64,000 nt of DNA from NCBI GenBank assembly GCA_963747755.1, contig CAVVGK010000016.1:124001-188000 (forward strand), written 5' to 3'. Both the position numbers and the translations under genes were made by a program. This DNA comes from DATFVA01 sp963747755 (GTDB lineage Bacteria; Bacteroidota; Ignavibacteria; Ignavibacteriales; Ignavibacteriaceae). The notes under the pieces were generated by a model. It made no database searches, had not been told where the DNA came from, and saw nothing but the letters and a program-made list of their open reading frames with translations. Position 1 is the stretch's first letter. Every line of letters begins with the position of its first letter. Below are positions 52,352-60,900 of the stretch, piece by piece.

Positions 52352-53347
52352 ATGACAAGAAAATTTAATTTAGAAATTAGAGAGAGTGCATCGAAAGCAT
52401 TCAATCCGCAAAGGACTTTCGATCAGTACGGTTTTCCATTTACTTGTAATCCTACTATCGGTTGTCATTTCGGGTGTAAATATTGCTACTCTCCGATCTT
52501 TGTTAAGAAACAAAAAGAAAATAAAAGAAGGGATTTTTTCGAACAAGTAATACTGAGAAAAAAAATCCCTGCTTTACTCGAAAAGGAACTGGGAGACTAC
52601 CGAATCCTTCCTCAACATCTTAAGAGAGTGCAGATAAATGAAACGAATGATTATTATTTACCTCGGATCATTAACTCTTTGCAAAATTCGGATGAAGATA
52701 TAATGTATCAAATATTAGATATTTTTCACCGCCATTGGAAAGATGGGAATAAATGGATGCTTCATATACTTACAAAGAGTCCTTTAATTAAATATCATCT
52801 GGACAAATTAAAAGATATGAGGCATATGGTTCAGGTTGAAATGAGTATTGCCACCTTGGATGAAAAGATAAAACGTCAGATTGAGGTTTCATCACCTTCA
52901 ATCCAGCAGCGTCTAGATACGATTAAGCTCCTCTCCGATGAAGGTATTTTCGTCAGAGTTATGGCTATGCCTTTCATCGGGAGCTATGATGATGTCGAAA
53001 AAATCAAAGAAATCACGTTTCAGTACGGAGCCAGCGCCTTTAAGAATAAAGGTCTGAACTATTTCGACTGGGATGAGCTCAAAGGCTTATCTTACTCTGA
53101 CTTAATTCAGGATAAAATCACTCGTGTAAAAGGAAGAAAGGATGAAAAATACGAGGATCTGAATTATAAAAGCGGCGAGTATGTTTTGACAGGTAATTCA
53201 TTGTCGAAGAATGTGCTTATGCCGACGGGTAAGGGTGATTGGTCAGCAATAACTAAAATCAATGAGCGATTGATAGCCACCGATCAAAGGATCATCAATT
53301 GCGGATACTCAGCCTTGAATTCAGAAGACTGGGGTTACATAATATGA
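52352..53347 (+). CDS. Radical SAM protein, spore-photoproduct-lyase-like family
   Basis: 331 aa. The Fe-S cluster motif is 'TIGCHFGCKYCYSP' (CxxxCxxC, about residues 37-50), preceded by 'ESASKAFNPQRTFDQYGFPF'. The barrel continues with 'RVQINETNDYYLP', 'LHILTKSPLIKYHLD', 'VEMSIATLDEKIKRQIE' and 'FVRVMAMPFIG', as in SPL/Rv2578c-type radical SAM proteins. Members repair or modify nucleic acid or act on unknown substrates. It is carried alone as a cassette (leader hairpin before, terminator after) in the mobile module. Its reaction is unknown; a role in DNA or RNA modification is inference. Confidence 0.8.
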   Translation: MTRKFNLEIRESASKAFNPQRTFDQYGFPFTCNPTIGCHFGCKYCYSPIFVKKQKENKRRDFFEQVILRKKIPALLEKELGDYRILPQHLKRVQINETNDYYLPRIINSLQNSDEDIMYQILDIFHRHWKDGNKWMLHILTKSPLIKYHLDKLKDMRHMVQVEMSIATLDEKIKRQIEVSSPSIQQRLDTIKLLSDEGIFVRVMAMPFIGSYDDVEKIKEITFQYGASAFKNKGLNYFDWDELKGLSYSDLIQDKITRVKGRKDEKYEDLNYKSGEYVLTGNSLSKNVLMPTGKGDWSAITKINERLIATDQRIINCGYSALNSEDWGYII

Positions 53348-53350
53348 TTC

Positions 53351-53379
53351 AAAAGCCGGGAGAAATCCCGGCCTCTTTT
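53351..53379 (+). terminator. Rho-independent terminator of the radical SAM gene
   Basis: GCCGGGA (53355-53361), GAAA loop, TCCCGGC (53366-53372), then CTCTTTT, flanked by AAAA on the 5' side. It begins 3 bp after the stop codon. Confidence 0.75.
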
Positions 53380-53405
53380 ATAAATATAGTGGTATAAGAA
53401 TAATA

Positions 53406-53446
53406 GGTGAAATGCCTTGTGTAGTTATTTCCTGGCGAGGAGATAA
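53406..53446 (+). promoter_or_regulatory. Shine-Dalgarno-sequestering leader hairpin, copy 3
   Basis: Hairpin A AGGT-GAAAT-GCCT (53406-53418) and hairpin B TTATTTCC (53425-53432)/GGAGATAA (53439-53446) with loop TGGCGA. Compared with copies 1 and 2 a stem position changes T-G, C-G, T-A, preserving pairing. Here the minimal ORF has lost its ATG. It precedes the excisionase-like gene by ~110 bp. Confidence 0.5.
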
Positions 53447-53555
53447 AGAATTCATTACGATTAAAATAAAATCAACAAAAAATGTTAAATAAAATTAAAG
53501 GTAATTTTTTTCATTCACCTGATCAACAAATATTGTTGGTTGGGATGATGATGAA

Positions 53556-53825
53556 TTGCCAAGAAAAATAAATATTGAGAGGCTCCCTGATTGGGAAACA
53601 TTACCTGAGAAAAAAACTAAGGGTTCTATAAAGGAACATCTTCAAGAAAGATTTCCAGACCAACTAAATTTCTCAATTAAACAAACTGCTCAAATCTTAA
53701 ATATTAGCGAAGATTTTATCAGAGACAGAATAGCCAATAAGTTGATACAGGTAATTAAATTTGGCAGATATTATCAAATTAATATAGTTGAACTAATAAG
53801 GTTATTAGAGGAAGGAATGGCATGA
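53556..53825 (+). CDS. Excisionase-like helix-turn-helix protein
   Basis: 89 aa from a TTG start. The C-terminal part 'LNFSIKQTAQILNISEDFIR' then 'DRIANKLIQVIKFGRYYQIN' is the winged-helix pattern of HTH_17/excisionase proteins. The reading frame is open further upstream to a stop at 53520 ('NIVGWDDDE' would precede), with no ATG, so the start is uncertain. It overlaps the integrase start by 4 bp (ATGA type), a typical xis-int arrangement. It would direct excision and bind near the attachment site. Confidence 0.7.
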   Translation: MPRKINIERLPDWETLPEKKTKGSIKEHLQERFPDQLNFSIKQTAQILNISEDFIRDRIANKLIQVIKFGRYYQINIVELIRLLEEGMA

Positions 53826-54877
53826 GTACAATAAAGAAAACAAAGAAAGGAGGGTATCTGGCAGATGTCAGAAATAAGGATGGTATACGTTTACGTAAGA
53901 CATTCAGTAAAAAATCTGAGGCTGATTTATTTTGTGCAAAAATAGAGAATGAAAAGTATGAGCTAAAATTAATCGGTGCCGGCTTAATTAAAGAAAGGAT
54001 TAAATTTAATTCTGCCATTTCGGCAGCATTAGCAGAAAAATCTTCACTGGCAGCGAAAACTTATTCGAAATATAAAAATGTATACCAGATACTTGAGAAT
54101 TTCGCGGCACAAAAGAAAATAACTACTCTGAATGAATTTACGATTCAAAATGCTGATGAATATAAACGGGCTCTGATGTCATCAGATGCTTCTCCGAAAA
54201 CCATCAACTTCTATTTGAATGCAGCGAAGAGTCTGTTCAGAGAGCACGTTCTGAGGAAAGAGCTTACCCTTAATCCTTTTGATCATATCAGACTCGAGAG
54301 GATTCAGAGAAAAACGCTTCTTCAACGAGAGGATGATTATTATTCGACAGTGGAAATCAAAGCTTTCTTTGCTCAGCCAATATTAGATAATTACAAGAAT
54401 GCATTCATCGCACTATTTTGTACAGGTATGAGATTTAGCGAGATGAGCAATCTTACCTGGGAAAGAATAGATCTTGAAAATAAGATTATTGAGATAAGAA
54501 CTAATGGTGATTTCAGAGCCAAGACATTTTCTTCGGAAAGAAACATTCCTATGAGCAACAAACTTTATGAAGCGATCGAGAAGTTGGAAAAGAGCTCCAG
54601 GTTTGTTTTTCCTTCAATTAAAGGCGGAAAAATGAGTGAAAAAACTCTGATTAGTATATGTAAAAATATTGCTGGGAAAGCTAAGATTGATAAAAATGCA
54701 ACCCTGCATAAGTGGAGGCATACCTTTAATTCTCATTTGGCACAATTTGGGGTGGATTATTCAATCCGTCAGTATTTAATGGGACATAAACCTCAGTCGA
54801 TGACGGACCATTATACAAAAATAGACCCAAGCAAATTGCATAAGCAAGTATCTCTCCTGGACGAACTTCTTCCATAG
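53822..54877 (+). CDS. Tyrosine recombinase/integrase
   Basis: 351 aa, complete. Arm-type N-terminus ('TKKGGYLADVRNKDGIRLRK'), SAM-like core-binding domain (about residues 75-150) and catalytic domain with Arg I 'LFCTGMRFSEMSNLTW' (about residue 203), Lys 'NGDFRAKTFSSERNIP', box II 'LHKWRHTFNSHLAQFG' (HxxR) and 'LMGHKPQSMTDHYTK' with nucleophile Tyr about residue 338. All catalytic residues are present, unlike the recombinase at 38307. Overlaps the excisionase-like gene by 4 bp and ends in a strong terminator; likely the integrase of the ~44-55 kb module. Confidence 0.92.
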   Translation: MSTIKKTKKGGYLADVRNKDGIRLRKTFSKKSEADLFCAKIENEKYELKLIGAGLIKERIKFNSAISAALAEKSSLAAKTYSKYKNVYQILENFAAQKKITTLNEFTIQNADEYKRALMSSDASPKTINFYLNAAKSLFREHVLRKELTLNPFDHIRLERIQRKTLLQREDDYYSTVEIKAFFAQPILDNYKNAFIALFCTGMRFSEMSNLTWERIDLENKIIEIRTNGDFRAKTFSSERNIPMSNKLYEAIEKLEKSSRFVFPSIKGGKMSEKTLISICKNIAGKAKIDKNATLHKWRHTFNSHLAQFGVDYSIRQYLMGHKPQSMTDHYTKIDPSKLHKQVSLLDELLP

Positions 54878-54902
54878 AGAAAATGAAATAAAATAATTAT
54901 GA

Positions 54903-54926
54903 GCCCTCTTTTCAGAGGGCTTTTTT
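54903..54926 (+). terminator. Rho-independent terminator of the integrase gene
   Basis: GCCCTCT (54903-54909) pairs with AGAGGGC (54914-54920), 4-nt loop, followed by six T. It lies 26 bp after the integrase stop. Confidence 0.85.
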
Positions 54927-54942
54927 AATTTTTGGAGATAAA

Positions 54943-55647
54943 ATGAATTTGATTGAACTATCATCTTTTCTTAAGGATGAATCTGCTGCACAGAAATACC
55001 TCACAGAAAAGAAGATACTTAAAGAATTTTATGTATGTCCTTTTTGTAAATCCGAAAAAATCGGAAACATCAGACGTGATAGAATGCGGTGTTATAAATG
55101 CAAGAAAGAATGGCACAGAAGGAAGGACAGCTTCCTGGAAACCAGACACATCTCATATTCAAAGTTCATGGGATTATTAAAATTATACTCATCCGAATAC
55201 AATATTGATCAGATTAGCTATGAATTGTGTCTGGACAGAAAGACAGTATCAGGAATTATTCGAGATATTCAGCAAAAAATCTTTCCTAATCAGAGAGTGA
55301 GTTTCGAGGATAAACTGATAGTGTATTCAAATAAACAGATAATAGTGTGCGAATTCTGGAACGATGACTTAATCCAAAGAATAGATAATTATATGGTGAT
55401 AGAGCTTAATAGGTATAAAGAATCTGGGAGTATTTATTCTTTTCTGCTGGATTCCACAAGGGTACAAACTGGAGGAAGTAAGTTTACGATAATAGATAGT
55501 TTTATTGGATTTGCCAAAATGAGACTGATAAGTTATAGAGGAATAGGAATTAAAAATGTACTTCTATTCTTATCAGAACTAATTATAAAATTCAATTTAG
55601 AAGATTCTGATTACTTTCAATTTGTTGTGAAAATGCTCCATTTTTAA
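54943..55647 (+). CDS. IS1595/ISXO2-like zinc-ribbon protein with divergent C-terminus
   Basis: 234 aa. The N-terminal zinc ribbon 'VCPFCKSEKIGNI ... MRCYKCKKEWHRR' (about residues 24-54) and the following HTH-like 'ISYSKFMGLLKLYSSEYNID' and 'ISYELCLDRKTVSGIIRDIQ' match IS1595-family transposases. The C-terminal half does not show the family's ISXO2 DDE-type motif (no 'VExDETYxGG'), and the protein is ~70 aa shorter than usual. No inverted repeats were found. Either a decayed transposase or a domesticated DNA-binding protein; the context outside the integrase terminator leaves its membership in the element open. Confidence 0.6.
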   Translation: MNLIELSSFLKDESAAQKYLTEKKILKEFYVCPFCKSEKIGNIRRDRMRCYKCKKEWHRRKDSFLETRHISYSKFMGLLKLYSSEYNIDQISYELCLDRKTVSGIIRDIQQKIFPNQRVSFEDKLIVYSNKQIIVCEFWNDDLIQRIDNYMVIELNRYKESGSIYSFLLDSTRVQTGGSKFTIIDSFIGFAKMRLISYRGIGIKNVLLFLSELIIKFNLEDSDYFQFVVKMLHF

Positions 55648-55774
55648 AGGGTGGTCGAAACTACTCAGCCCTTACAAGAATTCCGGAAATGCACTAAGAA
55701 AAAAGTGTCCAAAAAATGACCAAGACCATCCTAAACCACCCTAAATGAGCCTTATATGATCTGTATTTAAAATG

Positions 55775-55811
55775 AAAAAACCTCTAAAACAAGCTATTCC
55801 CGAGGTTTTTT
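55775..55811. terminator. Bidirectional terminator
   Basis: AAAAAACCTC (55775-55784) and GAGGTTTTTT (55802-55811) form a 10-bp stem usable from both sides, between the zinc-ribbon gene and the T9SS propeller gene. A second perfect 10-bp hairpin (AGACAGGGAT/ATCCCTGTCT, 55824-55854) lies next to it. Confidence 0.7.
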
Positions 55812-55890
55812 ATTCTGGACGGAAGACAGGGATTCCCTGCGGTGATCCCTGTCTCTATTTCCTTTGAAAACAGTATATTTTCACTTGATT

Positions 55891-57486
55891 CTATCTTAGA
55901 AGAATCATCTTCTTAGTGCCCGTAAATTCTCCAGCTTTGATCTGGTAGAAATAAACTCCGCTCGGCAGATTAGCTGCATTGAATTCTACCTGGTGATATC
56001 CGGATTCTTTTTCTTCATTCAGCACTACAGCAACTTCCTCCCCAAGTGCATTCAGAATACTGATCTTTACATTTGATTTATGTTGTATTCCGAATCCAAT
56101 AGTTGTTGTGGGGTTGAAAGGATTAGGATAGTTCTGTTCAAGCAGGTATGAATTGAATGCTTTAAAGTCGACTTCAACAACATCCGAATATTCATAACTT
56201 CCGTCCAAATCAAATTGTTTCAGTCTGTAGAAAATTTTTCCGTTACCCGGGTTTTTATCAATATAACTGTAACGCTGCTGATTCGTTGTTGTTCCTTTAC
56301 CCTCAACAAATCCGACAGTGAAAAATCCTGTTCCATCAATGCTTCTTTGTATTTCGAATCCCCGGTTGTTAAGCTCCGTTGCAGTGGTCCAGCTGAGTAT
56401 TATCTCTTTACCATCCGATGAGGCTGCAAATGAAGTTAATTCAACCGGAAGGATTATCACAGACGTCGCATAGCCGATCTTACCTCCTTCAGGACCGACA
56501 GTAGTACTGACACCCATATACCACATTTTATACAACTCTTCATCAGGGTCGTAAAGTACGTATGGAAATGCCGTTGTCTGCTCATCCCATTCTCCCGGCG
56601 TTCCCTCCATCATAACTGACGGATGCTTTGTCCATGGGCCTTCAAAAGATTCTGCCACGGCATAACCTATCTTCCAGTAACCGAATACTCCCCCCGTATA
56701 AAACATAAAATATTTAGATAGATAAGAATTATAGGCTACAGACGAAGGATTTACCCTTGGGTAATCCCAGCTTGAACCTGAACCCACAGGTAGGACTATG
56801 TCCGGTGATTTGTTCCAGGTAAAACCATCAGTTGAAGTCGCGTACCCGCCCTGGTAAACCGGTCCGTTAGAACCGTTATAGATCATCTCAAAAGTTGTTC
56901 CGTCATACTGAACAGGTCCGGGATCTACGGCTGCATCATCCCAGGTTCCCGGGGCTCCAACATTTATAACAGGATTGTGCTGCGTATCCTTTGTCCAGAC
57001 TATCCCATCAGGAGAAGTGGCATAACCTATCCGATCTGTGGTTCCGTTTGTACCGGCATACCACATATGATAAGTTGTACCGTCAAAGATCACCTGGGGA
57101 AAATAAACCCAAACGGTTTCAAAGGAACCAGGGCCTAACCCAAGCACCGGATCACTTTCAGCATAGGGAGGAGCAGTAGTTGATGGATCGTCATATTTTG
57201 TCCATGCTATCTCATCAGACGAAGTTGCATAGCCGATACGGAAATTATTTCCGTCGGAAGCACCGTACCACATTTTATAAATCCCCTCACTGGAATCGTA
57301 CAAAACCGACTGACCCGCAAACCCTCCGTCATCCCATTCTCCGGATGAACCGGGGATCAGAACCGGATTATTGATATCCTTGGTCCATTCTGTTTGTGCC
57401 TGGCTGTTGAAATCAAACAGGATCACAAGAAGAAAAACAGCCGGAATGAATTTAACAGAAGCTGAAAAATTGTACCTGAAATTCAT
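55891..57486 (-). CDS. T9SS-exported five-bladed beta-propeller, glycosidase-like
   Basis: Signal peptide to about residue 30 (NSQAQ). Five repeated blades carry the motif 'Y(K/H)MWY-x-G-x-(R/K)IGYATS-x-x-x-WTK' (for example residues ~70-95, 135-160, 190-215, 250-275, 310-335), as in GH43/GH32/GH130-clan five-bladed propellers, with Asp-rich loops 'GSSGEWDDGGFAG', 'GAPGTWDDAAVDPG' and 'GTPGEWDEQTTAFP'. It has a fibronectin-like linker ('VELTSFAASSDGKEIILSWT') and a T9SS type A tail (NYPNPFNPTTTIGFG). A secreted carbohydrate-active protein is likely; the exact GH family is not determined. Confidence 0.75.
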   Translation of the reverse strand: MNFRYNFSASVKFIPAVFLLVILFDFNSQAQTEWTKDINNPVLIPGSSGEWDDGGFAGQSVLYDSSEGIYKMWYGASDGNNFRIGYATSSDEIAWTKYDDPSTTAPPYAESDPVLGLGPGSFETVWVYFPQVIFDGTTYHMWYAGTNGTTDRIGYATSPDGIVWTKDTQHNPVINVGAPGTWDDAAVDPGPVQYDGTTFEMIYNGSNGPVYQGGYATSTDGFTWNKSPDIVLPVGSGSSWDYPRVNPSSVAYNSYLSKYFMFYTGGVFGYWKIGYAVAESFEGPWTKHPSVMMEGTPGEWDEQTTAFPYVLYDPDEELYKMWYMGVSTTVGPEGGKIGYATSVIILPVELTSFAASSDGKEIILSWTTATELNNRGFEIQRSIDGTGFFTVGFVEGKGTTTNQQRYSYIDKNPGNGKIFYRLKQFDLDGSYEYSDVVEVDFKAFNSYLLEQNYPNPFNPTTTIGFGIQHKSNVKISILNALGEEVAVVLNEEKESGYHQVEFNAANLPSGVYFYQIKAGEFTGTKKMILLR

Positions 57487-57520
57487 ACGAACCTCCTATT
57501 TTATTGTTTTGATCTGAAAT

Positions 57521-57832
57521 TCATTTCATTAAAGTCATTTTCTTAAGACTGGAGTAACTGCCGGCTTCAAGGTGATAGAAAAAAGTAGTTTCCGTCAGGC
57601 TGGTACCGGTTGACTGTAATTCAAATTCGATTTCGTATGTGCCTGCACTTTTTATTTCATCCACAAGCTTCATTATCATTTCACCTTTTGAATTATAAAC
57701 CATCAATTTCACTCTTGTTTCTGCAGGCAGACTGTATTTTATGGTCGTCTTACCGCTGAAAGGATTGGGGTAGTTCTGGCTTAGGTAGTATTCTGCCGGT
57801 ATTAAGTTATTTCCGGTAATTGAAGCTGACAT
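57521..57832 (-). CDS. Stand-alone T9SS type A sorting tail without signal peptide
   Basis: 103 aa, almost entirely a T9SS C-terminal domain: 'EYYLSQNYPNPFSGKTTIKY' through 'TFFYHLEAGSYSSLKKMTLM'. A sorting tail works only on a protein already exported by Sec, yet no signal peptide precedes it. It follows the propeller gene by 35 bp and lies ahead of the sensor gene. It could be the remnant of a larger secreted protein, or a free tail with a regulatory role. I favour a remnant. Confidence 0.6.
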   Translation of the reverse strand: MSASITGNNLIPAEYYLSQNYPNPFSGKTTIKYSLPAETRVKLMVYNSKGEMIMKLVDEIKSAGTYEIEFELQSTGTSLTETTFFYHLEAGSYSSLKKMTLMK

Positions 57833-57927
57833 CTTGCCCTGTCTCCGGATTATTTTACGCTATCAAGTAAGGTTTTTTGGAGTGGTTTTTCTACCAGATT
57901 TGTAGCTGAATCTTACAGATTTGTCTT

Positions 57928-60900
57928 TTAATGATTGAATCGGCGGGAATACTGCGAAGGGGTTACACCGAACTGTTTTTTGAAACATTCAGAAAAGTAT
58001 GCCGGATTCTTAAATCCCACTTCAAGTGCAATTTCAGAAATATTGCCTGTTTTCAGGCAGATAAGTTCGGCAGCTCTGGTCATCCTGATTGTTTTCACCA
58101 GCTCAACAGGCGGTTCACCGATCAACGAAACAATTTTCTTATGGAGAACCGAACGGCTCATATTCAGCCCTTCTGCCAGTTTCTCTATGTTGAAGGAGTC
58201 ATCGGAAATATTACCAGTTATCAGGCAGATTGTATTTTGCAGGAATTTCTTATCGAGCGGAGTGATCTTCGATTCATCTAATTCAAACAAACCGTTCTGT
58301 CTGAAATGCTCATGTATCCTTTTTCTCTGTTCAATAAGGTTCTTAATCCTTGCCTTGAGCTCATTACTGTCGAATGGTTTCATTATGTATTCATCCGCCC
58401 CGGTTTCATATCCCACTATCTTGTCTTCACTCGCGGCTTTGGCAGTCAGCAGTATAATAGGAATGTGACTCGTCCTTTCATCGGACTTGATTTTTCCGCA
58501 CAGCTCAAACCCGTCCATTTTCGGCATCATCACATCGCTGATAATTAATTCCGGAATATCGGATAATGCTCTGTTCCACCCCTCCTCTCCGTCTGCCGCT
58601 TCGATAATCTTATAGTTATCTATCAGGTTATCTTTTATATACTTCCGCACATCATTATTGTCCTCAACTATCAGCAGGAGAGGGGGAGACCCATCCCCGC
58701 CCGGCTCTGCAGCCCTCTCAAGCCTTCCGTTATATTGTATTTCCTCCTCAATATCGGGGCGACCCGCCGCCTTCAGCGCCACGCGATCAGCGTCCTGCGC
58801 TATTTCCTCATCGCAAATTTCTTCGGGCTGCAGATGTCCGCTGCCCGGAGGGATTCTGATTGTAAATATCGTTCCTTTTCCCTCTGTGCTTGCAACTTCT
58901 ATTGTACCCTTATGAAGCTCTATTAATTCTTTTGTTAAGGCCAGACCTATCCCTGTTCCTTCATGCTCTTTTTTATGACTCCCGTCCACCTGGTAAAACC
59001 GGTCGAATATCCTTGGAAGTTTCTCTTCGGGTATCCCTATACCTGTATCACGAACAGTAATCTCTATAAAGTTGTCATCCCGAACAGTCATCTCTGCAAA
59101 GTTGCCATCCCGAATAATTTCCTCTTCCAGGTTGTCATCGCGAACATTACTTCCTGCAAAGTTGTCATCCCGAATATTACTCCCTGCCAGGTTGTCATCC
59201 CGAACTTGTTTCGGGATCTCATTTTGGGCAGAAGAAGCTGAACCAGGTCCAGCCTGACAGCTAATTTCAACTCCAATTTCTCCGCCTTCCGGGGTAAACT
59301 TGAACGCATTAGACAGTAAATTGTTAATTATATTTCCGAACTTTTCTTTATCGATATAAGCCGGGATCCTGTCCGGCCGCGAGCTGAAACTCAGATTTAT
59401 CTTTTTTCTCTCTGCGTAAGAAGTAAATGAGAGTGTAATAGCTTTAATCAGTGCTGCTATATTCTGTTCCGCTGTCTGAAGCTTCATATTGCCCGATTCA
59501 ATTTTGGATATATCAAGCAGCTGGTTAACAAGTGTCAGAAGTTTATCGGCATTCCTGTGAACTACTCTTAGTACCTCTTTCGCCTTCTCATCTGCTATTT
59601 TTTCAGACAGCTGTTTAACGGGACCAATTATAAGCGTAAGCGGTGTTCTGAACTCGTGCGAAATATTTGTAAAGAAACGTGATTTAATTCCGTCTACTTC
59701 GTGCAGCTTTTCCGCTTCGAACCTGCTCATTTCATACTGCTGTTTTATTCTTATCCTTTTCATCTGAAGCTTCCAGGTCAGGTAAACAAGACCCGCAGCG
59801 AACAATATATAAAGCAGGTAGGCTGCTGTGGTTTTCCACCAGGGAGGCATTATTATAATTGTAATTGAGGCGTCTTTCGGCGACCATACGCCGTCCCTGT
59901 TTGATGCCGTCACCTTAAATATATATTCTCCGGGTTCAAGGTTAGTATAAGTTGCCTGACGTGAATTGCCATATCCCGTCCAATCGTTGTCAAAATTCTC
60001 CAGAGTATATTTGTACTGATTTTTTAAAGGCTCACTATATTGCAGACCCACGTATTCAAACCGCAAATCATTTTGTGTATAAGGCAGAGTAATTTCCTTT
60101 ATTTCAGATATAAACCCCTTATAACTTAGTTTGGAGCCAGGTTGATTGAAAGATGAGATATTGGTAATTAAAACTATCGGGGCAGACTGGTCGTTCTTAA
60201 TACTGTCGGGATGAAAAATTACAACACCTTTTCCAATGTTGCGTTTACTGTTCAGGAACAGCATCGTCCCTCCAGGTCCCATACAGTGACTAGCCGGGAA
60301 CGGTAAAAAGAAATTATCTATCAGCCCGTCTTCTGTAGTGTAATGTTTGAAAGTTCTTATTACCGTATTGAATTTAAATAAACCATTATCCGTTTTAATC
60401 CACAGATTATTATGGTCATCTTCCAATATTCCCCAAACAGAATACGAGAGCAGCCCCTCTTTTCTGCCGTAACTTTTTACAGCTTTCCCCGACTTTCTGT
60501 CGTACAGGTTCAGCCCGGTATAGTAATCAGCTACCCAGAAATTGCCTGTCTTATCTTCCAGGATAGATAAAACGCAATTAAAGCCGCAATACTCAAATGT
60601 TTCTGTCTTCCTGTCAAATTTATTCAAACCGCCAAAGTTTGTCCCGAACCACAATGTTCCCGATCGATCTTCATAAATCGAACGGGCACTGTTATTACTT
60701 ATACTTTTATTATCATCATTATTATGGCTGTACCGGGTCAATTTGTTATTGGCTGCATCATATTTGTAATATCCATGCCCATCTGTCCCTATCCAGATCA
60801 GCCCTTTATGATCCTGGTGCATTACAAGGATTGTTTTACCAGCCAGATTTGCAGGCTCATTTGAATCATTAAAGTAATAATGATAAGTATTATCTGAGGG

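Noticed and set aside
39680..55654. Shared 14-mer TTTTTAAAGGGTGG at 39680-39693 and 55641-55654 as direct-repeat ends of a 16-kb element
   Set aside because: The match is short, A/T-biased and not at either integrase's expected core; matches of this length are expected by chance in a window of this size.
59072..59309. ORFs on either strand across the 30-bp repeats (for example repeats of 'SSRT' or 'VVIPN')
   Set aside because: They are shadows created by the in-frame 30-bp repeat; only the kinase frame is supported by domain content.
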